A DNA stretch of 64,000 bases from Pseudomonas antarctica (GCF_001647715.1 NZ_CP015600.1:2108001-2172000), one strand, 5' to 3'. Shown: positions 9,089 through 21,462, counted from the stretch's first letter. A program made the numbers and translations. Notes: generated by a model from the letters alone, not told the origin.

Positions 9089-9954
9089 TATCTGACAGGC
9101 AACTCAATCCTTTCAGACTCTCCCGGCACCGTCGGCCAATCACCAGCCGCCCAACGCTGCCGCGCCTGTTCGATCATGGCCGGATCGCTCGCCACAAAAT
9201 TCCAGTTGATCCGCCGTGGCCCATCCAGTGGCGCACCGCCAAACACCATCAGGTGGCAATCGCTTTCAGCAAACAGCGTCATTGCCTGCCCGGCAGGCAG
9301 CACCACCAGGCTGTTCACTGCCAAGACCTCGCCGTCCAACTGCGCCTCACCCTCCAGTACATACACCGCCCGTTCCTCGTGCTCATCCGGGATCAACAGC
9401 GTCGTGGCCGTCTGCATCTGCACCTCGGCATACAACGTAGGCGACAGCACCGGCACCGGTGATTTGAGACAGAAGCCGCTACCGGCGATCAGACGAATCT
9501 GCACGCCCAGGTTGTCACTGACTGGCAGGGTCGCCGCCGAGTGATGGCTGTAATGCCCAGGCCCGTGTTCGTGGTCTTTGGGTGAGGCCAGCCACACTTG
9601 CAGGCCATGCAGGCTGAAACCTTCAGCCTTGATCGCCTCGGGCGTGCGTTCGACGTGGGCAATCGCACTGCCGGCCGTCATCCAGCTGACGTCGCCGGCT
9701 TGCACCAACTGGTCCGAGCCGAGGCTGTCTTTGTGCTGCAAGGCACCTTCGAATAGATAAGTGAGCGTCGACAGCCCGATATGCGGGTGCTGGCGGATAT
9801 TCATGCCGGTGCCCGGCGCATAACGCGTCAGCAGCATGTGGTCGAAGAACACAAAAGGCCCGACGCTGCGGCATTCGCGCGACGGCAACGGGCGCAGGAT
9901 CGGCTGGCCTTCGACATCTTCCGCGCGCGGGCGGATCACGGTGAGGGTGGTCAT
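9088..9954 (-). CDS. Pirin family protein
   Basis: A 288-residue bicupin. The N-terminal pirin domain carries the metal-binding set: HPHIGLST with its two histidines, then further His/Glu ligands (IAHVER and HGLQVWL). The C-terminal cupin (residues about 175-275) contains the EERAVYVLEGEA strand. Bacterial pirins bind Fe or other metals, and some (for example E. coli YhhW) have quercetinase activity; the physiological role here is unknown. The start MTTLTVIRPRAEDVEG fits the family. The next gene upstream, an OsmC-like protein, is on the same strand with a 64-base gap. Confidence 0.92.
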   Translation of the reverse strand: MTTLTVIRPRAEDVEGQPILRPLPSRECRSVGPFVFFDHMLLTRYAPGTGMNIRQHPHIGLSTLTYLFEGALQHKDSLGSDQLVQAGDVSWMTAGSAIAHVERTPEAIKAEGFSLHGLQVWLASPKDHEHGPGHYSHHSAATLPVSDNLGVQIRLIAGSGFCLKSPVPVLSPTLYAEVQMQTATTLLIPDEHEERAVYVLEGEAQLDGEVLAVNSLVVLPAGQAMTLFAESDCHLMVFGGAPLDGPRRINWNFVASDPAMIEQARQRWAAGDWPTVPGESERIELPVR

Positions 9955-10018
9955 GGTGCGTCCCTGTCTGAGCGGGTTAGATGGCCCTGAGCATAACCCG
10001 CTCGACGGGTGGATGGCG

Positions 10019-10435
10019 CTACTGGCTGAAAGCGCCTTCGGACAGTTTCGTCTCGATGGTGACTTCTGCGGTGGTCATCAGTTTATGCACGGGGCAGCGA
10101 TCAGCCACGCGGTGCAACTCGTCGCGCTGTTCATCGGTGAGCACGCCCTTGAGGGTTAACTTGACGTTGAGCGTGTATTTGCCTTTTTGCTCCTCGGTGC
10201 TGTCGTGGGTGACTTCCACGGTGACGCCGGTGAGGGGAATGTCTTTTTTCTGGGCATACAGTTTGACGGTCAGCGCCTTGCACGAGGCCAGGGCAGCATC
10301 GAAATAATCGTGGGGGGAGGGTGCCGAGTCGTCGCCGCCCAGGCTTTTGGGCAAATCGGTGAACAGTTCGTGGTTATTGATATTCACACTGTGGCGAAAG
10401 TTGTCGTGGTTCAGGGTGTTGACGGTAACAGGCAT
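10019..10435 (-). CDS. OsmC/Ohr-type peroxide-reactive protein
   Basis: A 138-residue OsmC-family protein. Two redox cysteines are present: one in AALASCKALTV (helix) and one in ADRCPVHKL, about 60 residues later. This is the arrangement used to reduce organic hydroperoxides with electrons from lipoyl proteins. An ATG at 10447 is also in frame, but the one at 10435 has a well-placed GAGG ribosome-binding site and the family N-terminus MPVTVNTLNHDNF. It is divergent from the exported amidohydrolase gene. Whether it prefers organic peroxides (Ohr) or has a wider role cannot be read from sequence. Confidence 0.88.
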   Translation of the reverse strand: MPVTVNTLNHDNFRHSVNINNHELFTDLPKSLGGDDSAPSPHDYFDAALASCKALTVKLYAQKKDIPLTGVTVEVTHDSTEEQKGKYTLNVKLTLKGVLTDEQRDELHRVADRCPVHKLMTTAEVTIETKLSEGAFSQ

Positions 10436-10573
10436 GGTAAACCTCACAGATTGGCAGGATGAAGGTCATGCAGTTATAGAACATGCTGGCACTGGGGTGT
10501 TCCGCGTTTTTTGCCGGTGAACCCGTTTGCATCGCGCAAGGTCTACCGCAATTCACCCCTATGAGATTTTACC

Positions 10574-11596
10574 GTGCCCTGGACCCGCCTCAGTCTTGCC
10601 CTGTTGCTCGCTGCCAGTAGCCTCGTCGTGCAGGCCCGCGAATATGCCTACAGCGATGCGCACCTGCATTACGTCGACTTCTTCCAGGAAACGGCAGGCA
10701 TGGACACGCTGCTTAAGGCCATGGCGGATAATCGCATCGAGCATGTGATGATTTCTGGCATTCCTGTGGCCAAGAAATGGCACGAAGACGAACCCAAGCG
10801 CCCGCGTTACTACGCGGGTGACGATGCCGATGCCTATTGGTACAGCGCCACCGACGTGATCGTCGCTGCAGCGGTGAACACACTCACCCCTGAGCAGCGT
10901 CAGCATTTTCATCCGTTTTTGTCCGGCTTTAACCCTAACGACAAGAACTCGGCGGCGCATATCCAACGCATGCTCGACCTCAACCCAGGGCTCTGGCAGG
11001 GCATTGGTGAAGTGTTCACACGGCACGACGACCTGACGGCCTTGACGGCAGGTGACACCCCGCGGGCCAACAATGAAGCCATGACGCACGTCTATCACCT
11101 CGCCGCCGAAAACGATTTGCCGGTGATGCTGCACTCCAACATCACCTCCAAGCGCGAACGCAACCCACTGTACCTGCCGGAGGTGGAGACATCGCTGCGC
11201 AACCACCCGCACACGCGTTTTATCTGGGCGCATGCGGGTACCAGTAAAGAGATCCATCGCCATCAGGTACAGATGGACTTCTTGCTCCCTACCTTGAGCC
11301 GTATGTTGCAAGCCTATCCCAATCTGTACATCGACCTCTCTTGGAGCATGCTCACGCCGTACTTGCTGGATGAGGCAGGTAAGCCCCACGCGCAATGGTT
11401 AAAGCTGGTTGAACGCTTCCCTGAGCGCTTCATGTTGGGTTCGGACGTTGTAGGGCGCTTCAATAAGCTCGGTAAGGAAATGCGCCGCTTTGATCCTTTC
11501 CTGGGCGCGCTGCCGGAGGACGTGGCCCGTAAGGTTGCGCGCGATAACTTCCTGGCCATTCTGCCGAAACACGCTCGCGATGAGCAGGCACATTGA
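10574..11596 (+). CDS. Exported amidohydrolase-2 family metal-dependent hydrolase
   Basis: A 340-residue protein with a signal peptide (MPWTRLSLALLLAASSLVVQA, cleavage after QA) and an amidohydrolase TIM barrel. The metal ligands can be followed: HxH in DAHLHYVD, His in VMLHSN, His in FIWAHAG and Asp in LGSDVVG. It should therefore be a periplasmic, metal-dependent C-O or C-N hydrolase or decarboxylase, with unknown substrate. The start is a GTG; the ATG at 10561 is out of frame, and the ribosome-binding site is weak. The next gene, a chemoreceptor, starts 96 bases downstream on the same strand, perhaps from its own promoter. Confidence 0.85.
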   Translation: MPWTRLSLALLLAASSLVVQAREYAYSDAHLHYVDFFQETAGMDTLLKAMADNRIEHVMISGIPVAKKWHEDEPKRPRYYAGDDADAYWYSATDVIVAAAVNTLTPEQRQHFHPFLSGFNPNDKNSAAHIQRMLDLNPGLWQGIGEVFTRHDDLTALTAGDTPRANNEAMTHVYHLAAENDLPVMLHSNITSKRERNPLYLPEVETSLRNHPHTRFIWAHAGTSKEIHRHQVQMDFLLPTLSRMLQAYPNLYIDLSWSMLTPYLLDEAGKPHAQWLKLVERFPERFMLGSDVVGRFNKLGKEMRRFDPFLGALPEDVARKVARDNFLAILPKHARDEQAH

Positions 11597-11692
11597 TATC
11601 GCGTTTTCGTCTTACGCAATTTGGCTGAAGGGCCGATAGCTTTCAGGAGACCCGCTGCAGGTGGATGCAGCGCATTTGGAAGGAACCAGGCA

Positions 11693-13318
11693 ATGAGTAT
11701 CCGTAGTCTGAATATCGCTCCCCGCGCCGGCTTGGGCTTTGGCGTGTTGGCGTTGATGGTGTTCGCCTTGGGCGGCTTCGCACTGCTGCAGATGGCCAAC
11801 ATGCGCCAGCAGTCGGACCAGGTGGAGAACAACTGGCTGCCCAGCGTGATGGCGGTGGGGGATATGAGCCAGGATCTGTTAAGGGTTCGCGCGCTGACCC
11901 TGCGGTTGGTGGTCAACCGTGATCCGCAGGCGCTGGCGCAGAACGAGCAAAAACTGACCGATCTGAAAAATGGCATGTCCCACGCCCAGACACTTTACGA
12001 GGGGCTGATCGTCCTGCCCGAAGAACGCACGCTGTTTGATCGTTTCAAGACCGAAGAGCAGCAATACCTGCAACGCCAAGAGCAGGTGATGACGCTCTCC
12101 AAGGCCAACCAGTTGGACGATGCGATCAAGATCGTCAACGGTGAGATGAATCAACTGGCCGATCAGATGGCCGGCACTCTGCATGATCTGGTCATTTTGA
12201 ACAAAACCAATGCCAACCTGGCCGCAAGCCTGGCGCAAAGCGTGTTCACTCAATCGCGTACCTGGGTGGTCGGCATGATCGTGCTCACGGCGCTGATTAC
12301 CATTGGGTTGGCGGTGTGGCTGACCCGCAGCATCGTGCTGCCGTTGGCACAGTCACTGAAAGTCGCGCAGGGCGTCGCCAGTGGCGACCTGACCGGTGAG
12401 ATCAACGTGACCGGCAATGATGAGCCGGCGCGCTTGCAGCAGGCGCTCAAGGGCATGCAGGAAAATCTGCGCGACACCATCCGGCGTATTGGCGAATCCT
12501 CTAACCAGTTGGCTTCGGCTTCCGAAGAACTCAGTTGCGTCACTGAGGACGCGACCCGTGGCCTGCACCAGCAGAACCAGGAAATCGAACAGGCCGCCAC
12601 GGCGGTCAACCAGATGACAGCGGCGGTGGAAGAAGTGGCGAGCAACGCGGTGGCCACGTCGCAGGCGTCGCGCGAGTCCGACCGCATCGCCCAGCGCGGG
12701 CGTGCTCAGGTGCACCAGACAGTGGAGTCGATTGAGGCGTTGGCCACGGACGTGACCGCCAATGCCACTCAGGTCGAAGAATTGGCGCAAAAGGTCTATG
12801 GCATCAGCAAGGTGCTGGACGTGATTCGCTCGATTGCCGAACAGACTAACCTGCTGGCGCTGAATGCCGCGATCGAAGCGGCGCGGGCCGGGGATGCCGG
12901 GCGCGGTTTTGCCGTGGTGGCGGATGAGGTGCGGGCCTTGGCCCATCGCACGCAACAGTCGACCCAGGAAATTGAGCTGATGATCAGCGGCATTCAGCAG
13001 GGCACCGATCAGGCCGTCAGTTCGATGCAGCAGAGCAATACCCGGGCGCGCTCCACGCTGGATATCGCCAAGTCGGCGGGCACGGCGCTGGAAGAAATTG
13101 CGTCGGCATTTACCCTGATCAACGAGCGCAACCTGGTGATTGCCAGTGCCTCGGAGCAGCAGGCGGCGGTGGCGCGGGAAGTGGATCGCAACTTGATGAA
13201 TATTCGTGATCTGGCGCATCAGACGTCGACCGGCGCCAATCAGACCAGTGCGGCGAGCCAGGAGCTGTCGCGGTTGGCGGTGGATCTGAACACGATGGTG
13301 GCGCGGTTTTCGGTGTAG
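11693..13318 (+). CDS. Methyl-accepting chemotaxis protein with four-helix-bundle sensor
   Basis: A 541-residue chemoreceptor: TM1 (residues about 12-34), a periplasmic domain of roughly 150 residues that looks like a 4HB_MCP bundle ([20 protein letters not shown]), TM2 (about 190-212), HAMP and a cytoplasmic signalling domain whose hairpin tip includes [18 protein letters not shown] and [15 protein letters not shown]. It lacks a C-terminal pentapeptide for CheR/CheB binding (ends ARFSV). The open frame begins at 11621, but [17 protein letters not shown] at 11693 has an AAGGA ribosome-binding site and is the family start. The ligand is unknown. Confidence 0.93.
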   Translation: MSIRSLNIAPRAGLGFGVLALMVFALGGFALLQMANMRQQSDQVENNWLPSVMAVGDMSQDLLRVRALTLRLVVNRDPQALAQNEQKLTDLKNGMSHAQTLYEGLIVLPEERTLFDRFKTEEQQYLQRQEQVMTLSKANQLDDAIKIVNGEMNQLADQMAGTLHDLVILNKTNANLAASLAQSVFTQSRTWVVGMIVLTALITIGLAVWLTRSIVLPLAQSLKVAQGVASGDLTGEINVTGNDEPARLQQALKGMQENLRDTIRRIGESSNQLASASEELSCVTEDATRGLHQQNQEIEQAATAVNQMTAAVEEVASNAVATSQASRESDRIAQRGRAQVHQTVESIEALATDVTANATQVEELAQKVYGISKVLDVIRSIAEQTNLLALNAAIEAARAGDAGRGFAVVADEVRALAHRTQQSTQEIELMISGIQQGTDQAVSSMQQSNTRARSTLDIAKSAGTALEEIASAFTLINERNLVIASASEQQAAVAREVDRNLMNIRDLAHQTSTGANQTSAASQELSRLAVDLNTMVARFSV

Positions 13319-13341
13319 GGCGCAAGACCGCGGTTATTCAA

Positions 13342-13413
13342 TCGCAGGCAAGCTGGCCCCCACATTTGACTGTGTTCACAATTCAGCATGTGGGCGCTGG
13401 CTTGCCTGCGATA
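13342..13413. repeat. Inside-out pair of REP sequences
   Basis: A right-hand REP (TCGCAGGCAAGCTGGCCCCC) followed by a left-hand REP (ATGTGGGCGCTGGCTTGCCT), with the CCCACA ends facing inward, as at 9013. It abuts the large palindromic element that follows. Confidence 0.75.
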
Positions 13414-13414
13414 C

Positions 13415-14357
13415 GCATGGGTATCTACGCAACTCTTTGTGTTGCTTTGAGCCTGTGAGGGGTTAGGTAGATTGAGGACATATCCGTTGCTGCGGTAACG
13501 GCTGCTTAGGGTTCCGCCCTTACGGCGGGTCACTTTTTTACAAAGCGCCTAAAAAAGTAACCAAAAAACGCTTTGCCCCACCACTCGGTGCCTCGCCTGG
13601 GCTCGGCATGCCCGCACTCCGGCTTGAATCCGTGGGCCGCCGCAATGGGCCATCCTTGGCCCAGTGCGGCTAACCCGGCGTCCTGCCGGGTTGCCCACGG
13701 ATTCAAGCCTGCGTTCGGCCATCGTGGTTAACGGGGCCTGTCAGATCAAGATCAACAGCAGATCAACAGCAGAGCACGGCGGCCTGGTAGCCGACCTGAG
13801 TGGTTGAAGCAAAAGCATGGCAACAGCACAGCAACACCACTTTTACCGGATGAAATGAGTTCCAAATGTGGGAGCGGCGGTGCGACGATTCGACTTGCTC
13901 GCGAATGCGGTGTGTCAGTCAACTTATTTGTAACTGACACACCGCTTTCGCGAGCAAGCCCGCTCCCACATTTGATGGGGTTCAGCTTCCAAGATCAGGT
14001 CGGCTACCAGGCCGCCGTGCTCTGCTTTTGATTTTGATCTGCTGTTGATTTTGATCTTAGGCGCCCCGTTAACCACGCCGGCAGGACGCCGGTTTAGCCG
14101 CGACGGGGCATGGTCAGATCCTCACAAAATCGACCCTGCCAGTTAATAACTGTTACCTATGTGCGTGAACTGATTTGTAACCCATGTGGGTGAGTCATAC
14201 CGGCAAGAGCCTTTTGGTGGACTTGGGGCTTTTCCAAAGTGACCCGCCGTAAGGGCGGAACCCATGTCAGCCGTGACCCAAACAACGGATATGTACTCAG
14301 CGCCCCCCGACAACCACAGCACTCAACCCGTAAAAAAAGATGTGTAGATACCTATGC
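13415..14357. repeat. Large imperfect palindrome: two diverged inverted copies of a noncoding element
   Basis: About 940 gene-free bases form an inverted pair. Matching parts, left arm and right arm: ends 13415-13430 / 14342-14357 (14 of 16 bases); CATATCCGTTG at 13479-13489 / 14283-14293 (identical); a 27-base block at 13509-13535 / 14237-14263 (identical); and a block of about 58 bases at 13742-13799 / 13995-14058 (near-identical, rich in GATCAA). Between the conserved blocks the arms are unrelated, and a REPIN sits at the centre. Open frames inside are short and carry no recognisable domains. Long intergenic repeat families are known in P. fluorescens; I cannot confirm which one this is. 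Confidence 0.8.
13864..13973. repeat. REPIN at the centre of the palindrome, one arm interrupted
   Basis: The right arm is a normal GAGCGGGCTTGCTCGC-type REP and the spacer carries TGTGTCAGT / ACTGACACA. In the left arm, the core GCGGGCTTGCTC is broken by about 15 extra bases (CGGTGCGACGATTCGAC replaces GC), so it could no longer fold as a normal REP. Confidence 0.8.
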
Positions 14358-14398
14358 TGCAATGCGGGCGACTCGGTCTCACCTTTTCAGTTGCCCAT

Positions 14399-14429
14399 AA
14401 AAAAGCCCCGAACCAGTCGGGGCTTTTTT
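14399..14429. terminator. Bidirectional terminator downstream of fabB
   Basis: Arms AAAAAAGCCCCG / CGGGGCTTTTTT with a seven-base loop. Read on the minus strand it lies 21 bases after the fabB stop and ends in six U. Confidence 0.92.
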
Positions 14430-14449
14430 ACATGATCAACCTGCGGGGC

Positions 14450-15670
14450 TTACTTGCCCTGCCAGCGTTTCAGTACCAGGGTGGCGTTGGTGCCACCGAA
14501 GCCGAAGCTGTTGCTCATCACGGTGTCGATTTTGACGTTTTCAACGGTCTTGGTCAGGATCGGCATATCGGCAACGACCGGGTCGATCTCTTCGATGTTG
14601 GCCGAACCGGCCATGAAGTTGCCTTCCATCATCAGCAGGCAGTAGATCGCTTCGTGAACGCCGGCGGCGCCCAGGGAGTGACCGGACAGGCTCTTGGTAG
14701 AGCTGATGGCCGGAGCCTTATCGCCGAATACCGCACGCACACCTTCCATTTCCTTGGCGTCGCCGACCGGAGTCGACGTGCCGTGGGTGTTCAGGTAGTC
14801 GATTGGGGTGTCAACGGTGGACATGGCCATCTGCATGCAACGGATGGCGCCTTCACCGCTTGGCGCAACCATGTCGTAGCCGTCGGAAGTGGCGCCGTAG
14901 CCGACGATTTCCGCGTAGATCTTCGCACCACGGGCCAGGGCGTGTTCCAGCTCCTCGACCACGACCATGCCGCCACCGCCGGCGATGACGAAACCGTCAC
15001 GCTTGGCGTCGTAGGCGCGGGAGGCCTTTTCCGGGGTTTCGTTGTACTGGGTGGACAGGGCGCCCATGGCGTCGAACAGGAACGACTGGCTCCAATGCTC
15101 TTCTTCACCGCCACCGGCGAACACGATGTCTTGTTTGCCCAGTTGGATCTGCTCAACCGCAGTACCGATGCAGTGAGCACTGGTGGCGCAGGCGGAGGAG
15201 ATCGAGTAGTTCACACCCTTGATCTGGAACGGCGTGGCCAGGCAGGCCGAAACAGTGCTGCCCATGGTCCGCGTTACACGGTACGGGCCAACGCGTTTCA
15301 CGCCTTTTTCGCGCAGGATGTCCAGCGCTTCCATCTGGTTCAGGGTGGATGCGCCGCCGGAGCCGGCGATCAGGCCGGTGCGTACGTTCGATACCTGGTC
15401 TTCGCTCAGGCCGGAATCGGCAATGGCGTCTTTCATGGCCAGGTAAGCGTAAGCGGCAGCGTGGCCGACGAAGCGATAGATCTTGCGATCGATCAGTTCT
15501 TCGAGGGGCAGGTCGATGGAGCCGGAAACCTGGCTACGCAGACCCATTTCGGCATATTCCGGGTTAAAGCGGATGCCAGGGCGACTTGCACGCAGGTTAG
15601 CGGTGACGGTCTCTTTGTCATTGCCCAGGCAAGAAACGATGCCCAGACCAGTGATAACGACGCGGCGCAT
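14450..15670 (-). CDS. fabB: Beta-ketoacyl-[acyl-carrier-protein] synthase I
   Basis: A 406-residue KAS I enzyme of the same length as the E. coli protein. The Cys-His-His triad is present: Cys161 in SSACATSAH, His296 in NTHGTSTP and His331 in GHSLGAAG. It elongates cis-3-decenoyl-ACP and so commits the intermediate made by FabA to unsaturated fatty acids (cytoplasm, type II FAS). The gene begins 11 bases after fabA and forms an operon with it; a strong terminator follows. Confidence 0.98.
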   Translation of the reverse strand: MRRVVITGLGIVSCLGNDKETVTANLRASRPGIRFNPEYAEMGLRSQVSGSIDLPLEELIDRKIYRFVGHAAAYAYLAMKDAIADSGLSEDQVSNVRTGLIAGSGGASTLNQMEALDILREKGVKRVGPYRVTRTMGSTVSACLATPFQIKGVNYSISSACATSAHCIGTAVEQIQLGKQDIVFAGGGEEEHWSQSFLFDAMGALSTQYNETPEKASRAYDAKRDGFVIAGGGGMVVVEELEHALARGAKIYAEIVGYGATSDGYDMVAPSGEGAIRCMQMAMSTVDTPIDYLNTHGTSTPVGDAKEMEGVRAVFGDKAPAISSTKSLSGHSLGAAGVHEAIYCLLMMEGNFMAGSANIEEIDPVVADMPILTKTVENVKIDTVMSNSFGFGGTNATLVLKRWQGK

Positions 15671-15681
15671 GCGGATAACCC

Positions 15682-16197
15682 TTAAAAGTTGTCAGTGGAA
15701 GTGAATACGCCGACCCGAAGGCCTTCGGCAGTATAGATCTCGCGACCGTCGACAGTCACCGAACCGTCGGCGATGGCCAGGTTCAGCTTGCCCTTGAGGA
15801 CGCGCTTGATGTGAATGTTGTAAGTGACTTTCTTGGCGGTCGGCAAGACTTGGCCAAAGAACTTCACTTCGCCCGAACCCAGGGCACGACCGCGGCCCGG
15901 CAGGCCTTGCCAGCCCAGGTAGAAGCCAACCAGTTGCCACATGGCGTCGAGGCCCAGGCAGCCCGGCATGACAGGGTCACCTTCGAAATGGCAGGCGAAG
16001 AACCACAGGTCAGGGGTGATATCCAGCTCGGCGACCAATTCACCTTTGCCGTACTTGCCACCTTCTTCGCTGATATGGGTGATGCGATCCACCATCAGCA
16101 TGTTCGGGGCGGGCAGTTGCGCGTTACCTGGGCCGAACAGCTCACCGCGACTGCAGCGCAGCAGGTCTTCCCGAGTAAAGGCGTTTTGTTTGGTCAT
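15682..16197 (-). CDS. fabA: 3-hydroxydecanoyl-[acyl-carrier-protein] dehydratase/isomerase
   Basis: A 171-residue hotdog dehydratase. The catalytic pair His70 ([14 protein letters not shown]) and Asp84 (CLGLDAMWQ) matches the FabA pattern, as opposed to FabZ, which has Glu at the second site. It both dehydrates 3-hydroxydecanoyl-ACP and isomerises the product, the branch point to unsaturated fatty acids. It is first in fabA-fabB. A good ribosome-binding site (GAGGAG) precedes the ATG. About 140 bases upstream lies an inverted repeat resembling a DesT operator, which fits the DesT control of fabAB described in P. aeruginosa. Confidence 0.98.
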   Translation of the reverse strand: MTKQNAFTREDLLRCSRGELFGPGNAQLPAPNMLMVDRITHISEEGGKYGKGELVAELDITPDLWFFACHFEGDPVMPGCLGLDAMWQLVGFYLGWQGLPGRGRALGSGEVKFFGQVLPTAKKVTYNIHIKRVLKGKLNLAIADGSVTVDGREIYTAEGLRVGVFTSTDNF

Positions 16198-16332
16198 GCG
16201 AGCTCCTCAATAATCCCATGCGGCAGGGTAGGGCAAATCTTCCCGAACCGAATGAAGCGTTCATGCCTCATATCGGCAGCCTACACATAGACTATTGCGT
16301 TGTAGTGAAAGTCACAGCGTCAAGGCACTCAA

Positions 16333-16348
16333 TGTACACTTGTTCACT
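16333..16348 (-). promoter_or_regulatory. Candidate DesT-like operator upstream of fabA
   Basis: Read on the fabA strand the site is AGTGAACAAGTGTACA, an inverted repeat TGAAC-N4-GTACA (4 of 5 positions matching). DesT, a TetR-family sensor of acyl-CoA saturation, binds a similar palindrome near fabAB in P. aeruginosa. The match is from memory, and no desT gene lies in this window. Confidence 0.4.
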
Positions 16349-16446
16349 GAAATTTTAAACCGAGCCTGTTTATCGGCCCGTTTGGGTGCCTAAGACTGCC
16401 GCACTTTCGTCTTTCACGCCAGTCGCAGTTGGTTGATGGCGCGGCG

Positions 16447-18344
<1,898 letters not shown>

Positions 18345-18348
<4 letters not shown>

Positions 18349-19274
18349 GGACGTTTTTCTCCTTCGGCCAATCGGGCGGCGACGGCGGCTTCGTCAACCT
18401 GTTCGATCCCCAGTGAGCGCGCGACTTGCGGGTTGCCCACGACTTTGAAGTGTTCCGGGTACAAGGTGCGCGGCCAACTGGCCGGCGAGTGGTCCAGCAG
18501 CCGATCGAGCACATCGAGCCAGTCGGCCTGGTCGCTGTAGGTGCTGGCCAGGCTGCCCGCCTTGACGAACCCGGCGTTGGGGCCCACCAGGGGCAGTTGC
18601 TGGGAGTAGCTGCTGAGCAACAGGTTCTTCACGGTTTTCGGGTTGTACAGCCGTGGGTCGTCGAGGCCGAGCAGCACATCGCTGTTCTTGAGCAGGTTTT
18701 GCAGCGGGCGGCTGTCACTGATGTTGTCCCAGAGCTGCGGCACGATCTCCAGCCCCATGGGCGCGGCGTATTGGGCCAATTCGCGCAGCAGGAATTCACT
18801 GTCGGCGCCGTAGAGCACGCCGATGCGTCGAGCCTGGGGCAGGATGTTGGCAATCAGGTTCAACTGGCGTGCCAGTGGCGGGTCGCTCCACAGCAGGCTG
18901 ATTTTCGCCGGCTGAGCGGTGCCCAGGCGTTGGCGAGCTTGTAGGCGGCTGATGCGCAACACCAGGGTCGGCGGACCCTGAGTGTCCTGCAGGCGCCAGT
19001 CGAGACCGGGCAGGTCCAGCAGGATCAGGCGGGTGCTGGCAGGCAACTGGCTCGGGGCGGGCAGGTCTTTGAGCGGGGTAAAGGTCACATGGTCTTCGGG
19101 GCGCTGCCGGGCGAGGGCCTGGGTAAAGGCTTGTACGCCGGCACCGTCTTCGGCGGCAGTCAGCAGGATGTCCGCACCCCACGCCGGCGCGCCCAGCAGC
19201 AGGCACGCCAGCAGCACACCACGCCGCCAGAGCCTGGATAAGAAATGGAGGGTCATCCGTGACTGATCGCCCAT
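18345..19274 (-). CDS. Periplasmic ABC-type substrate-binding-like protein, part of a kinase operon
   Basis: A 309-residue protein with an N-terminal export signal ([13 protein letters not shown]) and a two-lobed binding-protein pattern of the ABC_sub_bind type ([61 protein letters not shown]). No ABC permease or ATPase accompanies it. It sits between a TonB receptor gene (stop two bases before this start) and a hybrid kinase (four-base overlap). An accessory sensor role is therefore the best inference: binding a ligand in the periplasm and contacting the kinase. ATG at 19256 ([10 protein letters not shown]) is an alternative start with a more normal signal peptide. Confidence 0.8.
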
Positions 19275-19275
19275 G

Positions 19276-21462
19276 TCAGAACTCTAACTCCGCGCTGAAG
19301 TAGAGGACGTGGCGACTGTCGTAATTGTTGTCGGCCCAGGTGGTGGGCTGGTTATCGAGGCGTTGTTGCAACATGCCGGCCAGCTCCACATTGGCTTTGC
19401 CCAAGGCAATGCGCTTGGCCACCCGCAGGTCGACCCGTTCGAAGCGATATTGGTTGAGTGCATCGTCGCCATAGTAGAACAGCGCACTGGACCAGCCGTG
19501 GCCCCATTCGCGCAACCAACCGGCCGAGCCACTGTTGCGGGCAGTTTGTGCCTTGTCCAGCGGGTTGCTGGAGGTGGCATCGACGTAAGCATAGGTGAGT
19601 CGCAGACGGTCGGCGCTGCTCATGCGCCAGTCAAATTGCGACTCGGCACCGGTAAACCGCGCGCTGTTGGCGTTGCTGGCAATGTACTGGTTATTGCGCA
19701 GCGGCGAACTGATCATGTCGGTGATTTCGTCATAGAACAGTTTCACGTCGACATTGAGCCCGAGGTCGGCAAAGAAACCGTTGTAGCCCAGCTCTCGCGA
19801 GCGCATCAACTCTTTATCGAGGTTGCCCGGGCCTCGCGTTACCACAAAATATTGCCCGGAATTCTGCCCGTAGGCCGGGGAACTCAGATTGGTGACGCGG
19901 TAGCTCCAGTTGACGTTGTTCTCGAACATGTCCGGCGAGCGAATTGCCTCGGAGTACACCGCCCGCAGGCCGTGGCGCGGGTTGATCAGATAATTGACCG
20001 CCACCCGTGGCGTCAGCGAGTTGCCACTTAAGTAGGTGTCTTCATACATGGCGCCGCCTTGCAGCAGCCAGTGTTCGCTGGCGCGCCATTCCAGGTGGCC
20101 GAACAAGCGCCAGGTGGTGTCGTCCAGGGTGCCGTTGAAGTAAGTGTCGGAATCGGCGCGGTCGTAGCGGTAGTTCATGCCGCTGACCAGGCGCAGGCTG
20201 TCGGACAGGCTCAGGGTGTCCTGAATCTCCAGGTCGTAGCGGCTTTCGCGAGTGCTTTGGTCGATGTCGCCGCAGACCGGGTTTTTGCCGTCGTTGCCCC
20301 ATTGTTTTAGCACTTCATCGGCCAGCGCCTGCTCGGCGCTGCTGCCAGGTGGCGGGCTGCCTGGTGTGTAGCGGTCCATATGACGGGCCAGTTGTTCGGC
20401 ATAGTTGGGGTTCAACTGCCATAGCCGGGTCAATTCCGGGCTGAACGACACCTTGGCGTCACAGGCCTTCCAGACTTGCTGACGGTCCCATTGCTGGGCC
20501 GAGCCCTGAATGTACAAACTGTGCTCGGGGTTGAACTCAACGTTCCAGCGCATTGACCCGGCATAGTCCTTGGCGACGACATCGGAATTAGTACCGCCTT
20601 CGGTAATCCCGGCGAATACCGGGGCGTAGGTATAGGGGCGCTGATTGGTCCCTTCCTTGGCGTCAAATTGCCAGTCGATGCTCTGCTGCGCGTTCAGTGT
20701 CTGGCTGACGGCGAGGCTGAAACGGTTGAGGCGCCGACCGTCACGGCGGTCAGCACCGACCGCGTCGCTGTCAAAACCATCGTCCTGTTGCCCCGACATC
20801 GAAAGGCGCAAGTCGCCGGTTTCCCAACCAACGCCCTGGCTGGCGTAGAAGTCGTTGATCCCGCGCTCGCCACGGATGACTTTGACCCGCGAGCCGTGGC
20901 TGTTGGCCGGTGAGCGCGTGAGGATGTTGACCACCGCCATGAGTGCATTAGCGCCGTAACTGACGGTGTTGGGGCCACGGAATACCTCGATGCGCTCGAT
21001 ATCCTCCATGGCGACCGGAATATCGCTCCAGTCCACCGTCGCCAGGCCCGCGCGATACACCGAACGCCCGTCGATCAACACTTGCATGCGCCGTGCATCG
21101 CTGGCGCTGGTGCCGTGGTAGTTCACTGCCGCCTGATTGCCGGTGGTGTAGCCGACCATCATCCCCGGCACCAGCCGCAGCAGCTCGGCGATGTCCCGTG
21201 CGCCGCTGGCCTTGATCAGCTCGCTGTCGATCACTGTCATGCTGCCGGGCACCGCCGCCGCCGATTGCTTGAGGCGTGTGGCCGTCAGCACCTGCGGCAG
21301 CGGCTGGCTGTCGAGGAACAGGTCATCAGCCAGCGCCGTTGCACTGCACGACAGTGTCAACGGCAACATCCACAACAGAGATGAGCGAGGAGGAGGGCCC
21401 AGATACACGGCACGGCCTTGATAATTACGAATAGCCGCCCATGTTAACTGAGGTGGGGCCAT
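19276..21462 (-). CDS. TonB-dependent outer-membrane receptor (kinase-linked)
   Basis: A beta-barrel receptor of up to 728 residues with a plug domain ([48 protein letters not shown]) and a C-terminal barrel ending in aromatic Phe (YFSAELEF). It should import a ligand with TonB energy; the ligand is not evident, and no siderophore genes are nearby. The first ATG (21462) would give an odd N-terminus. A GTG at 21408 preceded by AAGG gives [10 protein letters not shown] plus a normal signal peptide ([13 protein letters not shown]) and is my preferred start. It is first in a three-gene operon with the binding protein and hybrid kinase. Confidence 0.9.
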   Translation of the reverse strand: MAPPQLTWAAIRNYQGRAVYLGPPPRSSLLWMLPLTLSCSATALADDLFLDSQPLPQVLTATRLKQSAAAVPGSMTVIDSELIKASGARDIAELLRLVPGMMVGYTTGNQAAVNYHGTSASDARRMQVLIDGRSVYRAGLATVDWSDIPVAMEDIERIEVFRGPNTVSYGANALMAVVNILTRSPANSHGSRVKVIRGERGINDFYASQGVGWETGDLRLSMSGQQDDGFDSDAVGADRRDGRRLNRFSLAVSQTLNAQQSIDWQFDAKEGTNQRPYTYAPVFAGITEGGTNSDVVAKDYAGSMRWNVEFNPEHSLYIQGSAQQWDRQQVWKACDAKVSFSPELTRLWQLNPNYAEQLARHMDRYTPGSPPPGSSAEQALADEVLKQWGNDGKNPVCGDIDQSTRESRYDLEIQDTLSLSDSLRLVSGMNYRYDRADSDTYFNGTLDDTTWRLFGHLEWRASEHWLLQGGAMYEDTYLSGNSLTPRVAVNYLINPRHGLRAVYSEAIRSPDMFENNVNWSYRVTNLSSPAYGQNSGQYFVVTRGPGNLDKELMRSRELGYNGFFADLGLNVDVKLFYDEITDMISSPLRNNQYIASNANSARFTGAESQFDWRMSSADRLRLTYAYVDATSSNPLDKAQTARNSGSAGWLREWGHGWSSALFYYGDDALNQYRFERVDLRVAKRIALGKANVELAGMLQQRLDNQPTTWADNNYDSRHVLYFSAELEF

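Noticed and set aside
13752..14031. Open frames of 62 and 75 codons inside the palindrome
   Set aside because: They lie in REP and repeat sequence, have no ribosome-binding site, and look like translated palindromes.
13319..14449. Decayed transposon or prophage remnant in the large gene-free region
   Set aside because: No transposase, integrase or other protein similarity in any frame; repeats alone explain it.
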